Of a DNA stretch of 64,000 nt, positions 1 through 10,866 are shown in pieces (positions within the stretch are counted from its first letter, which is position 1; each line of letters starts with the position of its first letter). Under the pieces are notes generated by a model, which was not told where the DNA came from, did not search any database, and worked only from the letters and a program-made list of their open reading frames with translations. The position numbers and the translations under genes were made by a program. This stretch comes from HyVt-477 sp965224605 (GTDB lineage: Bacteria > Pseudomonadota > Gammaproteobacteria > Thiotrichales > Thiotrichaceae). The DNA lies in contig CBDCZP010000010.1 of the NCBI GenBank assembly GCA_965224605.1, forward strand, positions 1 through 64,000, written 5' to 3'.

Positions 1-1570
1 TTTAGTGGTTACAGGGCTACTTTGAAAAACAGAGTAATCTATTTTCAATGTGCTACCCTGCATGTATAAATATGTTTTCATGTCTTCCGTATATATTCTT
101 CCGAAACATCGCCTCCACAGAGCCGCATTCAATTCCGATTGAGATCAACGTAACAGATAACATAACGGTGGTTTAAACACCCCACATACTCTTAATCGTG
201 CGGCAGCAAGCAATCGTCTTTCATAACTCAACGATTTTCGATCATTCAATGTGCAAACTGAAACGGATATACTAGTTTTATATACAGTCTCGCTATTAAC
301 ATCGAAACATTTCATTCCCCTCCATCGCAGCTAAGAGTATGTCTACCTCTCTCTCATGCTGCACCAGGGATATAGCTCACGGAGAATCAACTCGTGGACT
401 TTCGCTGGAAGACTGTTCGAAATGAAAAATCAGGAATAATAACAAACGTTCAGAATATAGACGGCATCCTAGTGCTGTGATTGTACTAGTTCATGTTTCC
501 ACCGTCCATATCAATGTCCTTATTTGTTTTGAGATGTGTATCTTTATTCATGATTCCGAATGAAAGCGATCTATCAAACTCCTTGATGATTCGTGCAAAA
601 TTATAAGTGATGACACGAAGCATGAATCGACAATTCAAAAAAAATCCTCGACAATTAAATTTACAAATCAACAGGTATTGAGACGAGTTCAGCTGAAGAA
701 GGCATGCCTGCTTGCTGACATCAGAAATAAGAAAATGGGTTAGTTTGACCATATCGTGAAGCACCGCTCAGTCCAACTACGCGGAGGCAACAAGGAAGGC
801 ACAATACAGGAACTACTGGCGGCAACTCATTGCATCCGACACAGCAAAGGATGGAACCCGATGACGACGAGATATTACATCATATCAGGCTATTCGCGCT
901 CGGGATGACATTGGTATGTTCCAATATATTGTCTGTGTGAAGGAACAATGCCGTGTGGTAAGCCACAAGCGACACGCATGCGCCGCAGCTGATCCATATT
1001 CGGGATCGAAGATCATTGTTCACCTTTCTGCGATGTCTGCTACATGAATGATACACTATTATACGTAACCTTGGTTTATAGGCCCAACTTAAAGACTACT
1101 ATGTTGATGCTGGTCCAACTTGGCACTAGGCCTACGACAGGCAGGTGCATTTACGACATCGTGTTCGATGGCGATAATTCAGTCGCAGAATCTCACTCGC
1201 TGTCTGAACTCGTACGTTATTTATGAGTTCAGGCTGCAAGTGGCGGCGCTCTTACAATACTTTGATTATTGGCTCGCCGTTTGTTTCTACATATTATTGC
1301 CACAGGTGTAGTCGCTATTGGACCGATCGATTTTGCTCGCCCTTGAATCTCGCTGGTTGTAGTAACCGTAATGTGATCCACTTAACGGTTGCCTCTCTGT
1401 GGATTGCACTGCCCTCAGCTTGGCGCAAGCCACGAGCTTGGGCCTTGGCGCAAGGCCGTTCCACCTTTGCAGATCCCAATTTCGTGCCATTCAACCTCGT
1501 CGTAGCTTCGAATAAGCACATGACACAGTAGATTGGCAAGGTGTGTCAACGGTCATTTTTTAATATTTTT
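1..1570. other. No gene recognised (host-like, non-coding)
   Basis: Short open frames occur here, but none shows a recognisable domain, a ribosome binding site or bacterial codon structure. I see no tRNA, repeat array or transposase. It is probably intergenic or intronic host DNA. Confidence 0.55.
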
Positions 1571-1968
<398 letters not shown>

Positions 1969-2981
1969 TATGTACAGCCGGCACACGCTATCATTCATCA
2001 TCGTCTTCTTCGGCCTTGTCCCTATTTGCGATATGTGCATCAAGTTTCCTTCTCCACGTTATTCGACCTTGTACTTTTTCTCAATGTGTACTCCTGTCTC
2101 ATGCGCGTCCTTTTGTATGACACTGGCGAAATGTGAGCAAGTTCCTTAACTTCACATTGTCGAGGTCTTTTGGAGGAGACATTATAAGCCGATGGTCCCT
2201 AAGCTATATAAATAATCCAACGCAGGGGGTAAATGTATCGGTAAAGTTCATGCCCTTTCAATATCTATAGAGGAACAGCTCTGTAATAAACCACTCCTGT
2301 GTTAGCCCTAGAAATGCATGTTTGGTGTGTCAGTTATAAATATATAATATTTAATATATATATAAGATCACCTTAGTATTGTTCTTCCTCCTTTCGGTCT
2401 CCACCCACTTCCATGTTCGCATTATTACATCTTCCTCTGTCTTTCTCTCCACATGTTCTAGCCATCTCAATCTGGTTTCTCAAATGTCTTACCTATGTTT
2501 GTTTATAATAATAATAATAATAATATTATTGTTTATTTCGTACATAATAGTACAACAACAAGACGTGGTGTGTCAGAAACACCAAAAGTACAAAACATGG
2601 TGTGGCCGACAATTCAACTACATGGTCGTCACATACATGACTAGGTCGTTAGTATCACATTGGTTCATAGTGTCACAGGTCATAGTGTCGTCACGTATCT
2701 TAATACACTCAGCAATAATGCTAGAATTGATGTCATCATCCCTTTTTATATAATTGTTGTACCTTTTAGTTATGAGCTTGTTAATAGCGACATATGTCCC
2801 ACGACACATCTTTAGTGGTACGTCATACTTCCACATTCATGTTCTTGCCAATAGTTGAACCTCTATTCATACAATCATGATTAGATAAACAACGAAACGT
2901 TGTGTTTGTACTGTTCATACCGTTAATAAAAACACTTACTTCATAACTCGCAGCTCCAGCTGAACATTCAATGGTAAGCAT
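1969..2981. other. Host-like non-coding stretch
   Basis: AT-rich sequence downstream of the LINE remnant (the LINE is on the minus strand, so this is its 3' side). Apart from an ATA-trinucleotide run at about 2504-2525 and short TA runs near 2340-2365, I see nothing in it. Open frames here are low in complexity and match no family I know. Confidence 0.5.
2504..2525. repeat. (ATA)n microsatellite
   Basis: About seven perfect ATA units in the host-like block. Confidence 0.9.
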
Positions 2982-4755
2982 TCACATATTTAATAGTGTT
3001 AAATATACAAAATGAGTTCTGACAGGAATATTTAAAGCTTCTTTAATCGATTTTCTCCATGATATACTTGATTTGTCAATACACTTATTGGATAAGTCCC
3101 ATAACTGTGATCCATAAAAACTACTACAGTAGGATTGCATATATTTTACACGTAAATCGCCACTGATGTGTTTAAAATCTGACAGCACTGTATTCGCCTT
3201 TCTGTTATACATGGAGGTATGATGCATGATGTCCTTATCATCAGTCAAATCACTCGTGATAAGGTGTTCCAAATGCTTGACAAGTTGTACATTGTCAAGT
3301 TTAACATCGTTCATATATAGCTCTGGGCTACTTATTATATTTTTCTTCTGAGAGAACGTAATGCATTTACTTTTAGACGGGTTAAATTTAACATTATAGG
3401 TAGTTGCAAACTCACTGCAACAGTCTAACATATTTTGTAGGCCGCTTATACTTGGACTTAAAAGCATGATGTCGTCCGTGTACCCAAATGCCCCACAAAA
3501 ATAGGATCCTACATGACATCCTATGTCGTTTTTCTTCAATGACATTAGCAGGTTATCAATATATATATATATATATATATATATAGGCCCTATACAGAAC
3601 AATATCGTAGACAATACACCACCTTTTTTAACTCCATTCGATACTCCAAACGAATCGGAATACTCATTGTTCCACCGTACAGCCATACTTTGTTTCTCGT
3701 ACATTTCCATAATTAAAGGTATTACAAGTGGAGGTATTTTTCTTTTGATCATCTCTCTGAATAATTTACAGAAGTCAATTCTATCAAAGGCCTTCGTTGC
3801 ATCCAACACTGTACCATACACATTACTGCCGTTCTGCAAATAATATTGGATGGTTTCCTTTGCCATAAATGTACAAGCATTGGTCGAACCATGTTCTTTA
3901 AACCCGTTTTGCAAATCACAAGTGCTCAACAACTCACCATATTTGCGTAAAATTACCGTATCGAGTACCTTACATATAGGTGAGCTCGGCGCAATAGCTG
4001 TATAATTGTAATTGTCTGACACACTCAGACTCTTGCGTTTATATCTAAGGATAGGTACCAGTGTAGACGATTATAAGCTACTGGGTGGCATACCATGTAT
4101 TAACATGCAAGTGAATAATTGACATACATGCACATGCAGGTTGTGCCCACCATGCATAATATGATCGGTTAAAACTCCATATCTGCCATCTGCCTTACCA
4201 GGTTTTAATGAAGCTATCGATGTTCTTACGTCATCAATTGTAGTAATCGATTTTTCAAATTTATCTAGGATAATAGGATCAACTGTATCTTGAATTTTTC
4301 GGAGTTCTGTCGGATCATATGACACAGAGTTATATACAGTGTTTTATACGTATAGGCAAAAAGATCCGCAATGCAACCGTCATCAACTTCGCCATCGACA
4401 GACGTTGTTATAGTAGATTTACACCCTTTAATCATGTTGACCTCGGCCCAGAAGTCACTCGTCTTGCCCTCTACCATCGATTTAGCCATTTTTTGACTCT
4501 GTATAAACCTTATGTTCTGCTTCACCCATTTTACTTGTGAGTGATATTGACATCTAGTACTACGCATGATATCAGCAACCAATCCACTTTTCGGTTTGCT
4601 GTTGTCAAGCCATATCTTATGCCATAAGAGAGATTTCTTTCGAAACGGTTCAGCCGATAACAATATTTATTTATTATGCCTATTGCCGCGTGTATCTGAG
4701 CCACTGACGGGCAACGTCTTCTCAGCTGCATCTAGGCACGCTTTATGTACTGCAG
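2982..4755 (-). pseudogene. Non-LTR (LINE) retrotransposon reverse transcriptase, decayed
   Basis: Read on the minus strand, three open pieces (about 4755-4265, 4325-4071 and 4022-2982) join into one reverse transcriptase of animal LINE type. The linker before the RT domain contains words such as KPKSGLVADIMRSTR. The RT domain follows, with ATKAFDRIDFCKLF (first catalytic aspartate), NGVKKGGVLS and the active-site box FGYTDD, where most relatives have YADD. The pieces are in different frames or separated by stops, so the copy is dead. No endonuclease domain is visible before the linker, so the element is 5' truncated or cut by the junction with bacterial DNA at about 4755-4785. Similar elements are common in molluscs, cnidarians and lancelets (family knowledge). 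Confidence 0.85.
3559..3585. repeat. (AT)n microsatellite inside the LINE RT
   Basis: A run of about 13 AT units lies in the RT reading frame, where it encodes alternating Ile-Tyr. It sits exactly where LINE RTs have a conserved YID word, just upstream of DNLLMSL, and keeps the frame open. Confidence 0.9.
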
Positions 4756-4784
4756 GTAACCTACTTTATCTAGTTTTGAAGAAA

Positions 4785-5315
4785 ATGTTGGGAAAGATTT
4801 TTGATAATCCGGCTGTCGTAATAAACGAGTCGTTTCTGAAACCAGAAACACAGGATTTAGATGTCTTCGTTGATGGTGTCAATAATATCATAGAGGCACA
4901 GCAACTCGTGGCACAAACGTATCTTGAAGATGGTAGTATTGATGATGCCTGTCCTCCATTAAAAGCCTTGTTAACCATTATGGCTAGAGGAGAGTATCAA
5001 GGAAAAGATGTTCATCACCCTGAGATACGTGAGTTATTTACGCGTGAAATATTATTAGCCTCGGACTGGTATCAGCAAAGGCTTGAGATAAAACAACAAC
5101 GCGATATCCTGCTTTGGGAGAAGAATTGTGCATACCTTGAAAAATTCCTAGAAAAAGAAAGTCATGAAGACCTCGCTGATCGCTTAGGTATTGCTGACCG
5201 CTTGCAGAAAGCTAAAGAAAAACTCGAATTTATCAGTAGCGAAGAATACTTAAGTTCTCTGCAGGGTACGATAGGGGCAGATCCTTTATCTGATTCTGCA
5301 CCTCGTGGTTCATGA
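4785..5315 (+). CDS. C-terminal part of an unrecognised bacterial protein (5' end missing)
   Basis: The frame is open from the host/bacterial border to a TGA at 5313-5315, giving about 176 residues from the first in-frame ATG at 4785. It is soluble, acidic and probably all-helical, with words such as ESFLKPETQDLDVFVDGVNN, GEYQGKDVHHPEIRELFTRE and WYQQRLEIKQQRD. There is no ribosome binding site at 4785 and the protein begins abruptly, so this is probably the end of a much longer protein cut off by the contig join rather than a complete gene. I do not recognise the family with certainty. recC follows 44 bp downstream on the same strand and may be co-transcribed. It could equally be an independent neighbour. 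Confidence 0.6.
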   Translation: MLGKIFDNPAVVINESFLKPETQDLDVFVDGVNNIIEAQQLVAQTYLEDGSIDDACPPLKALLTIMARGEYQGKDVHHPEIRELFTREILLASDWYQQRLEIKQQRDILLWEKNCAYLEKFLEKESHEDLADRLGIADRLQKAKEKLEFISSEEYLSSLQGTIGADPLSDSAPRGS

Positions 5316-5359
5316 TATTGTCATTCCATCGTAGCTGACTTCCACAGAGTTGTATTTCA

Positions 5360-8300
5360 ATGTTTGTTCTTCATGCCTCCAACAAGACTGAAAACCTGTT
5401 AGCGCATTTAGATACGATTCTGGAAACACCACTGTCACATCCTTTTGTTAAAGAGGAGTTCTTGATTCAAAGTCAGGGTATGCAACGCTGGTTATCTCAA
5501 CAACTCGCCGAAAAGAAAGGTATATGGGCTAATTTTGAGTTTCATTTCCCGGGAAAATTCTTAGCTCGAATTGTAGATAAACTTACTATTGACGAAGAAG
5601 TTGAATTATTCAATCAGGAGTTTCTGGTTTGGCACCTCGATAACGCGTTAAGAGGGTTGAATGATGAGCCCTTCGATATTTTACAGCACTATATCGAAGG
5701 GGAGAGTGAAGATTTAAAGCGCTATCAACTTTCAGAAAAACTCGCCTTTCTGTTTGATCAGTATCAGTTTATGCGACCAGATTGGTTATTGGCCTGGGAG
5801 AAAGATCAATCTGTTTTACAGAATCCAGCAGAAGAGTGGCAACGGAAGTTGTGGCAGCAATTAACCTCGAATATCAATGCTGATAGCAAGAGCAGCAATA
5901 AACCCAAATGCAACAGCAAAGGCAGCCTTTGGTTATCCGTTATCAAACAGTTGCAAAAAATGGATTCCTGCGAAGCAAAAAAAGTGTTGCCTGAACGACT
6001 TTGTATTTTTGGTATTAACGGCATGTCGCCTATTTATCTGAGTTTTTTACAAACGATAGCTAACTTTATTGATGTTCATTTTTTCTTGTTGAATCCAGCC
6101 AAGGCCTATTGGGCAGATTTACCGAACAAGCGACAACTCGCCAGACAAATGGCTGCGAACGAGCAAACACAATCACTGGACAATGTCACTGAAGAAAAAG
6201 ACATACTATTCAATATTGGTCATCCGTTATTATCCGCATTAGGGCAACAGGGTAGGGACTTTCAACAGTTGTTACTGGAACAATGCGATTTTCAACTAGA
6301 ATATGTCAGCTTCGAAAAACATAAAGGCAATGCTGTTTTAGCACGGTTACAAAATGATATTCTTAACAATAGTCTGGATGGAAACAGCAACAACAGAACA
6401 AGTAACAATAAAAAGAACAAGAATAAGAAAAATTTGAAACCAGACCACAGTATCAGCATTCATGCCTGTCATAGTCGCATGCGTGAAACTGAAGTGCTTA
6501 AGGATCAATTGCTAAAGCGTCTGGATGAGGATCACAGCCTAACCCTTCGTGATATTGTGGTGATGACACCCGACATCACCCACTACGCACCCTATATCTC
6601 CGCAGTTTTTGAAGATATTCCACACGCTATAGCTGATCGAAATATGCTTGATAGCAATGATCCTTTGAGTGTTTTTTTACGTTTTCTGTCAATGAGTCAA
6701 AATCGTTGGGAGTTAGAATCTGTATTTGATGTGCTTGAACAAGAGGTGGTTCATCAAAAATTTGCACTGATGCCCGCTGATCTTGAGAACATACGGACAT
6801 GGGTTGCTGAAACTTATATCCGTTGGGGTGAATCAGCAGAACATAGAGCCGAATTGGGCTTTCCTGCGTTTACAGAAAATAGCTGGCGGGCAGGTATCGA
6901 AAGATTGCTCATGGGATATGCGAATTCTGATGATAGCCGTTTTTCTGGGTTAGATGATAAGAATGCAGTTCTGCCCTTTGCTGAAATAGAAGGTTCGCAG
7001 GCACAAGCGTTAGGTGGATTACATGACTTTTTCAGTTTGCTTAGTCAGGCTAAAAAAACATTTTCCAAACCCCATACCTTGTATTTTTGGATAGAACATC
7101 TAAGTTACTTTGCAGAACGATTATTAGTGTCTACCGATGCTTTTCAACATGCTTATGCAGCGCTCATCAAACTAATCACCGAATTATCAACCTTCCAAGA
7201 CATCCATCAAAATAAAGTTAGTTTAGACGTTATTCTCGCGTGGTTTAACACTACAGCAACTAACCAACAATCGGGTGCAGGCTTTTTACGCGGCCAATTG
7301 ACCTTTTGTTCAATGCTACCGATGCGTGCTATCCCTTTTAAAATTATAGCGTTAATGGGTATGAATGAGGGAGAATATCCGCGGGTAGAAACTCGCGCTG
7401 CTTTTGACCTGATGGCAAGTAACTTTCGCAAGGGAGATAAATCTCCGCGTGTTGATGAACGTTACCAGTTTCTCGAAGTGTTGCTGTCAGCGCAACAGCA
7501 ACTTATTATTACCTATATTGGACAATCTAAAAATGGCAATAGCCCTATCCCTCCATCAGTCGTCGTTTCTGAATTACTAGAGGTTTTGGACGAATACTAT
7601 TTATCTAAAGACGAAATTAAATTACCGTTTTTTCACTCGTTACATGCACATAGCCGCCAATATTTTACAGATAGCGATATATTCTTCAGCTATTCTGCTC
7701 AGCAGCTTGCAACAGCAAATGCATTAGCTCGACGGCAACATGAGGAAAGGCATGATTGGTGGCAGGGAAAGATTACACAAGACGCGAAGACTATCATTGA
7801 ATTACATGATTTATTTTCATTTTTCCAACATCCACAACGACACTTTGTTCAACAACAACTACAGATTTCAATTCCTGCTATTGAAGGTAGAGCCGCTGAG
7901 ACTGAGCCTTTTTTACTAGACGCCCTTAGCACATATACCATCACTCAAGAATGGGTTGAGCGACATCTAGCTGGCAACCTTGATGATGAAGCATTTTATT
8001 TGCGTTTAATGGCACAAGGTCGCTGGTTAAGCGGGAGTAATGGGAAAGTTAGTTTTGAAGCACATCGGGAAATAGTTATAGATTTTGCTAAGAAAGTCGC
8101 AAGTAAAGCTATGGGGAAACGATTAACACCTATTTCCATTGATCTGGTTTTAGGCGAATATCGAATAGTGGGTAGCCTTGAACAACAATACGAGCAAGGT
8201 AGTTTATTTTATCGTTATGCCAATTTAAAGGGTAAAGACTTATTACCTGCATGGATCACACATTTACTTACGCAGTTAATGGAGCCTACTGAAAACACTG

Positions 8301-8638
8301 TAACATGGCTACTGACAAAAGATCAGGAATGGCTTCTCGGGGATATTCAAGACAGCGAAGCATTGCTTGTAGAGCTAATAGATCATTATATCGGTGGTCA
8401 ACAACGACCAAGCTCATTATTGCTAGAACCTGCTATTGCCTGGCAGAATCAGACGCAAAAAAAATCTGCAAAAGTTACACCTCTACATAGTGCAGCAAAA
8501 ACTTACCATAAAAATTTACCGTATGACCCTTACATGCAGTTACTTTATAAAAATTTGTCCGTTGAGGAAATAATGGATGGTGATTTTGAAGAATCGTGTG
8601 GCTTATTAACCTCTATTTGGCTGGCAAAAACACAGTAG
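5360..8638 (+). CDS. recC: Exodeoxyribonuclease V subunit gamma (RecC)
   Basis: RecC is the Chi-recognising subunit of the RecBCD helicase-nuclease, which processes double-strand breaks and loads RecA in the cytoplasm. The 1092-residue product is close to the usual length (E. coli about 1120). It starts with the typical SNKTENLLAHL and FLIQSQGMQRWLSQQLAE region. A further family word is QGRDFQQLL, and SIHACHSRMRETEVLKDQLL near residue 370 marks the second helicase-like half. A low-complexity Asn/Lys-rich insertion lies near residues 345-365. recB and recD, normally directly downstream, are absent here: the next gene is on the opposite strand. The ribosome binding site is weak, but the start fits the family. 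Confidence 0.95.
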   Translation: MFVLHASNKTENLLAHLDTILETPLSHPFVKEEFLIQSQGMQRWLSQQLAEKKGIWANFEFHFPGKFLARIVDKLTIDEEVELFNQEFLVWHLDNALRGLNDEPFDILQHYIEGESEDLKRYQLSEKLAFLFDQYQFMRPDWLLAWEKDQSVLQNPAEEWQRKLWQQLTSNINADSKSSNKPKCNSKGSLWLSVIKQLQKMDSCEAKKVLPERLCIFGINGMSPIYLSFLQTIANFIDVHFFLLNPAKAYWADLPNKRQLARQMAANEQTQSLDNVTEEKDILFNIGHPLLSALGQQGRDFQQLLLEQCDFQLEYVSFEKHKGNAVLARLQNDILNNSLDGNSNNRTSNNKKNKNKKNLKPDHSISIHACHSRMRETEVLKDQLLKRLDEDHSLTLRDIVVMTPDITHYAPYISAVFEDIPHAIADRNMLDSNDPLSVFLRFLSMSQNRWELESVFDVLEQEVVHQKFALMPADLENIRTWVAETYIRWGESAEHRAELGFPAFTENSWRAGIERLLMGYANSDDSRFSGLDDKNAVLPFAEIEGSQAQALGGLHDFFSLLSQAKKTFSKPHTLYFWIEHLSYFAERLLVSTDAFQHAYAALIKLITELSTFQDIHQNKVSLDVILAWFNTTATNQQSGAGFLRGQLTFCSMLPMRAIPFKIIALMGMNEGEYPRVETRAAFDLMASNFRKGDKSPRVDERYQFLEVLLSAQQQLIITYIGQSKNGNSPIPPSVVVSELLEVLDEYYLSKDEIKLPFFHSLHAHSRQYFTDSDIFFSYSAQQLATANALARRQHEERHDWWQGKITQDAKTIIELHDLFSFFQHPQRHFVQQQLQISIPAIEGRAAETEPFLLDALSTYTITQEWVERHLAGNLDDEAFYLRLMAQGRWLSGSNGKVSFEAHREIVIDFAKKVASKAMGKRLTPISIDLVLGEYRIVGSLEQQYEQGSLFYRYANLKGKDLLPAWITHLLTQLMEPTENTVTWLLTKDQEWLLGDIQDSEALLVELIDHYIGGQQRPSSLLLEPAIAWQNQTQKKSAKVTPLHSAAKTYHKNLPYDPYMQLLYKNLSVEEIMDGDFEESCGLLTSIWLAKTQ

Positions 8639-8737
8639 AGCATATCCTGATTACCACATGTCTAGCCTGATCTTAAGTTCATTTAATAACAATAGGTTAT
8701 AGTTTTCATATTGTAAATATGTGCAAGAGTTCTGTAC

Positions 8738-8789
8738 CCTTCGACAGGCTTGGGGTGCTGCTACTGTAGTGTTCTGAGCCTGTCGAAGG
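8738..8789. repeat. REP-like hairpin (TTCGACAGGCT family)
   Basis: CCTTCGACAGGCT at 8738-8750 is the exact inverted complement of AGCCTGTCGAAGG at 8777-8789, giving a 13-bp stem with a 26-nt loop. It lies between the convergent genes recC and the coiled-coil gene. A half copy is present near 17872-17892. Words of this type are widespread intergenic repeats in bacteria. Confidence 0.8.
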
Positions 8790-8842
8790 AACGGAAAGTT
8801 AGCCTTAGATTAATTACGCCTAGGCTGATGTAATTAAAAATG

Positions 8843-9514
8843 TTATATATTCTTTGACGAACCAGATTGATCTTTAAGCATTTGAGTAGTAACCCGCAAT
8901 TTTGACTCCGCGTCTATAAGGCTGGCTTTATATTCATCTGTTTTCTTCACTAATTTTTCATACTTATCTTTCATCGTTGCATAGAGTGCTGTTTTCTTAT
9001 CTATCTGCAAAGTTAGCTTTTTTATTTCAGCGGTATCATCCATTTTATTCTTTCTATCTTTTCTCATACCTTCATGTTGATCCGGTGTTGTGATAAGCGT
9101 TTTGATTTGTCCATCGTTCTGTTGAGATTCGATATTTGAAAGTTGTGTGACCAGTTCATTTATTTGAGATTTTTTATCTATTAGCTTGAGATTGCTTTGT
9201 TCCAGGTCATGTTGCAGTTTTGATAATGATACTTGCTTAAATTTAAGTTGTTGATTCGCTAAATCAGCCGCTTTATTCATTCTTAGAAGTCGCACCTGCA
9301 AATTTTTATACTTATTTTCAAATGCCCCACCTTGTTTTAAACGATTGATTAAAGCATGGTTAGAATATTCAAGCTCAGAGAACCTGCTTCGCCATCTATC
9401 TTCTATTTCTTTGAGTTTTGAAGTATTGTCACCACGCAGAAACCAACCTATCAAGCCGCCCAGGACAGAGGCGATGGATAAACATAACCATAATTCTGAA
9501 ATCAAGTAACTCAT
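8843..9514 (-). CDS. Membrane-anchored coiled-coil protein, unknown function
   Basis: The 223-residue product has one N-terminal membrane segment (about residues 6-27, ending GGLIGWFLRG). A long, charged, heptad-like coiled coil rich in Lys, Glu, Gln and Leu then runs to the C terminus. No catalytic motif is visible. Its start codon overlaps the stop of the upstream BON/OmpA gene (shared ATGA at about 9511-9514), so the two are translationally coupled and probably act together at the cell envelope. The coupled partner has a peptidoglycan-binding OmpA domain, so a structural or scaffold role is plausible, but this is inference. I do not recognise a named family. Confidence 0.75.
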   Translation of the reverse strand: MSYLISELWLCLSIASVLGGLIGWFLRGDNTSKLKEIEDRWRSRFSELEYSNHALINRLKQGGAFENKYKNLQVRLLRMNKAADLANQQLKFKQVSLSKLQHDLEQSNLKLIDKKSQINELVTQLSNIESQQNDGQIKTLITTPDQHEGMRKDRKNKMDDTAEIKKLTLQIDKKTALYATMKDKYEKLVKKTDEYKASLIDAESKLRVTTQMLKDQSGSSKNI

Positions 9515-10638
9515 TGAGTGGTCTCTTCTAGTGTTATTTCAATTCTCCGATTCTTTTTGCGGCCTTTTTTATTTTTGTTGCTAGTTATTGGCCGATTAGA
9601 TCCAAACCCTTCTGCAAGCAATTTATCATTATCTGTACCTGCATTTGAAAGGTATTCTTTTACAGCTATGGCACGTCGTTCGCTGAGCTGCTGATTAAAA
9701 CTACTATTACCTGTGCTGTCCGTATGGCCTCCGATAAGCATCATCAGGTTGGGACACTCTTTTTTTATTTGGACAATATTCTTAAGTACGGGATAGCTAG
9801 TGGAAGTAATCTCTGAACTACTCGTTTTAAAAGTGATATTTGTGTCAGATAGTACTTTATTTAATTTACTCTGACAGGCTGTAATTTCTAATTCTGTGAG
9901 TTCTGTAGACAAAGGGGTTTTGTCTGCAACGTCATCAACAGTGTCAATATCCTTGATGTCTTGGATACCTTTTTCCTGTATTAGTTCGATATCAAGCTTA
10001 GTGACGGTTTCAATGTTATCAGGTAAACGTTCATTGATGGCTCTCATCACTTGCTTACGAATTTCACTAGAAGACACTTTTCCGGTTAGATGTAGTCGAT
10101 CGATAGTAATATTTAATACACCGGATTGCAGTTGTTTCAATCCATCTAGTCCTATCTTGCTGATACTTATCCATCCATTCGGAGGATTTTTTTGTTCTAA
10201 CAAATGATCTTCAACAGATGTGCTATTAAATGTTTCCATTACATAAGACACAAAATTGTGATGGGTGAGGGCATCTGGAACATAGCCTTGCAGATTTAGT
10301 GTATTCGATCCTGTTTTTCTTATGTTCAAAAAGTAATTGGATGAATTAATACTTTTTTTACTTACTGTAATTTGATTTTCAACAAGACGAACGCCTTCGA
10401 CTTTGGCGATTTGTTCAACGAGACCTCTTTGAGTTGCTTTATCAACGAATCCACTAAGTAAAAGATCTCTCCCTTTCACTTCTACATCAAGTGAAGAATA
10501 CCCTGCATCTTTCAGCGCATATACAGCTCTGTTATTGATGTCACTTTGTATGAAAGGTGCACTTTTTTCGTAGACACACCAATATCCAAACGAGAAGAAA
10601 AGAATCAGTCCTAATCCAAGTTTTAGCAGTTTACTCAT
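9511..10638 (-). CDS. BON-domain / OmpA C-terminal domain envelope protein
   Basis: The product begins with an uncleaved-looking membrane anchor (LLKLGLGLILFFSFGYWCVY). A BON domain follows at about residues 35-105 (VKGRDLLLSGFVDKATQRG), then a middle region with a second BON-like segment (IDRLHLTGKVSSSEIRKQV). The C-terminal OmpA-type peptidoglycan-binding domain spans about residues 260-375, with GGHTDSTG and LSERRAIAVKEYL. The start at 10638 (MSKLLKLG) is chosen because AGGAAT lies just upstream; an upstream ATG at 10674 lacks a site. The layout recalls mycobacterial ArfA-type proteins. BON domains bind membranes or other hydrophobic ligands and the OmpA domain binds peptidoglycan (family knowledge), so the protein probably bridges inner membrane and cell wall. 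It overlaps the coiled-coil gene by 4 bp. Confidence 0.85.
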   Translation of the reverse strand: MSKLLKLGLGLILFFSFGYWCVYEKSAPFIQSDINNRAVYALKDAGYSSLDVEVKGRDLLLSGFVDKATQRGLVEQIAKVEGVRLVENQITVSKKSINSSNYFLNIRKTGSNTLNLQGYVPDALTHHNFVSYVMETFNSTSVEDHLLEQKNPPNGWISISKIGLDGLKQLQSGVLNITIDRLHLTGKVSSSEIRKQVMRAINERLPDNIETVTKLDIELIQEKGIQDIKDIDTVDDVADKTPLSTELTELEITACQSKLNKVLSDTNITFKTSSSEITSTSYPVLKNIVQIKKECPNLMMLIGGHTDSTGNSSFNQQLSERRAIAVKEYLSNAGTDNDKLLAEGFGSNRPITSNKNKKGRKKNRRIEITLEETTQ

Positions 10639-10866
10639 GAATATTCCTAAGCTTGGTGTAATCCAAAAAAGCAATAGAAGCTCTAGCCCGTTAACAAATC
10701 GTTACATAATATAGTTTGATAAGTCACTATCTGAAATATATTATTTTTAATAAATAAAATGAACTAATAATCAACATACTGCGACTATTGGCAAGATAGC
10801 TCCGATTACTGGATGCGTCTTCAGCAACACATTGCATTTACCAATTTATTAAATAATGGGTCTAAT

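Noticed and set aside
2379..2753. 124-codon open frame on the plus strand in the host-like block
   Set aside because: Low-complexity Ile run from the ATA microsatellite, no recognisable domain, no ribosome binding site.
4566..4784. Upstream extension of the bacterial gene fragment to an ATG at 4566
   Set aside because: Up to about 4755 this is LINE sequence read on the wrong strand, so the extension is not part of the bacterial protein.
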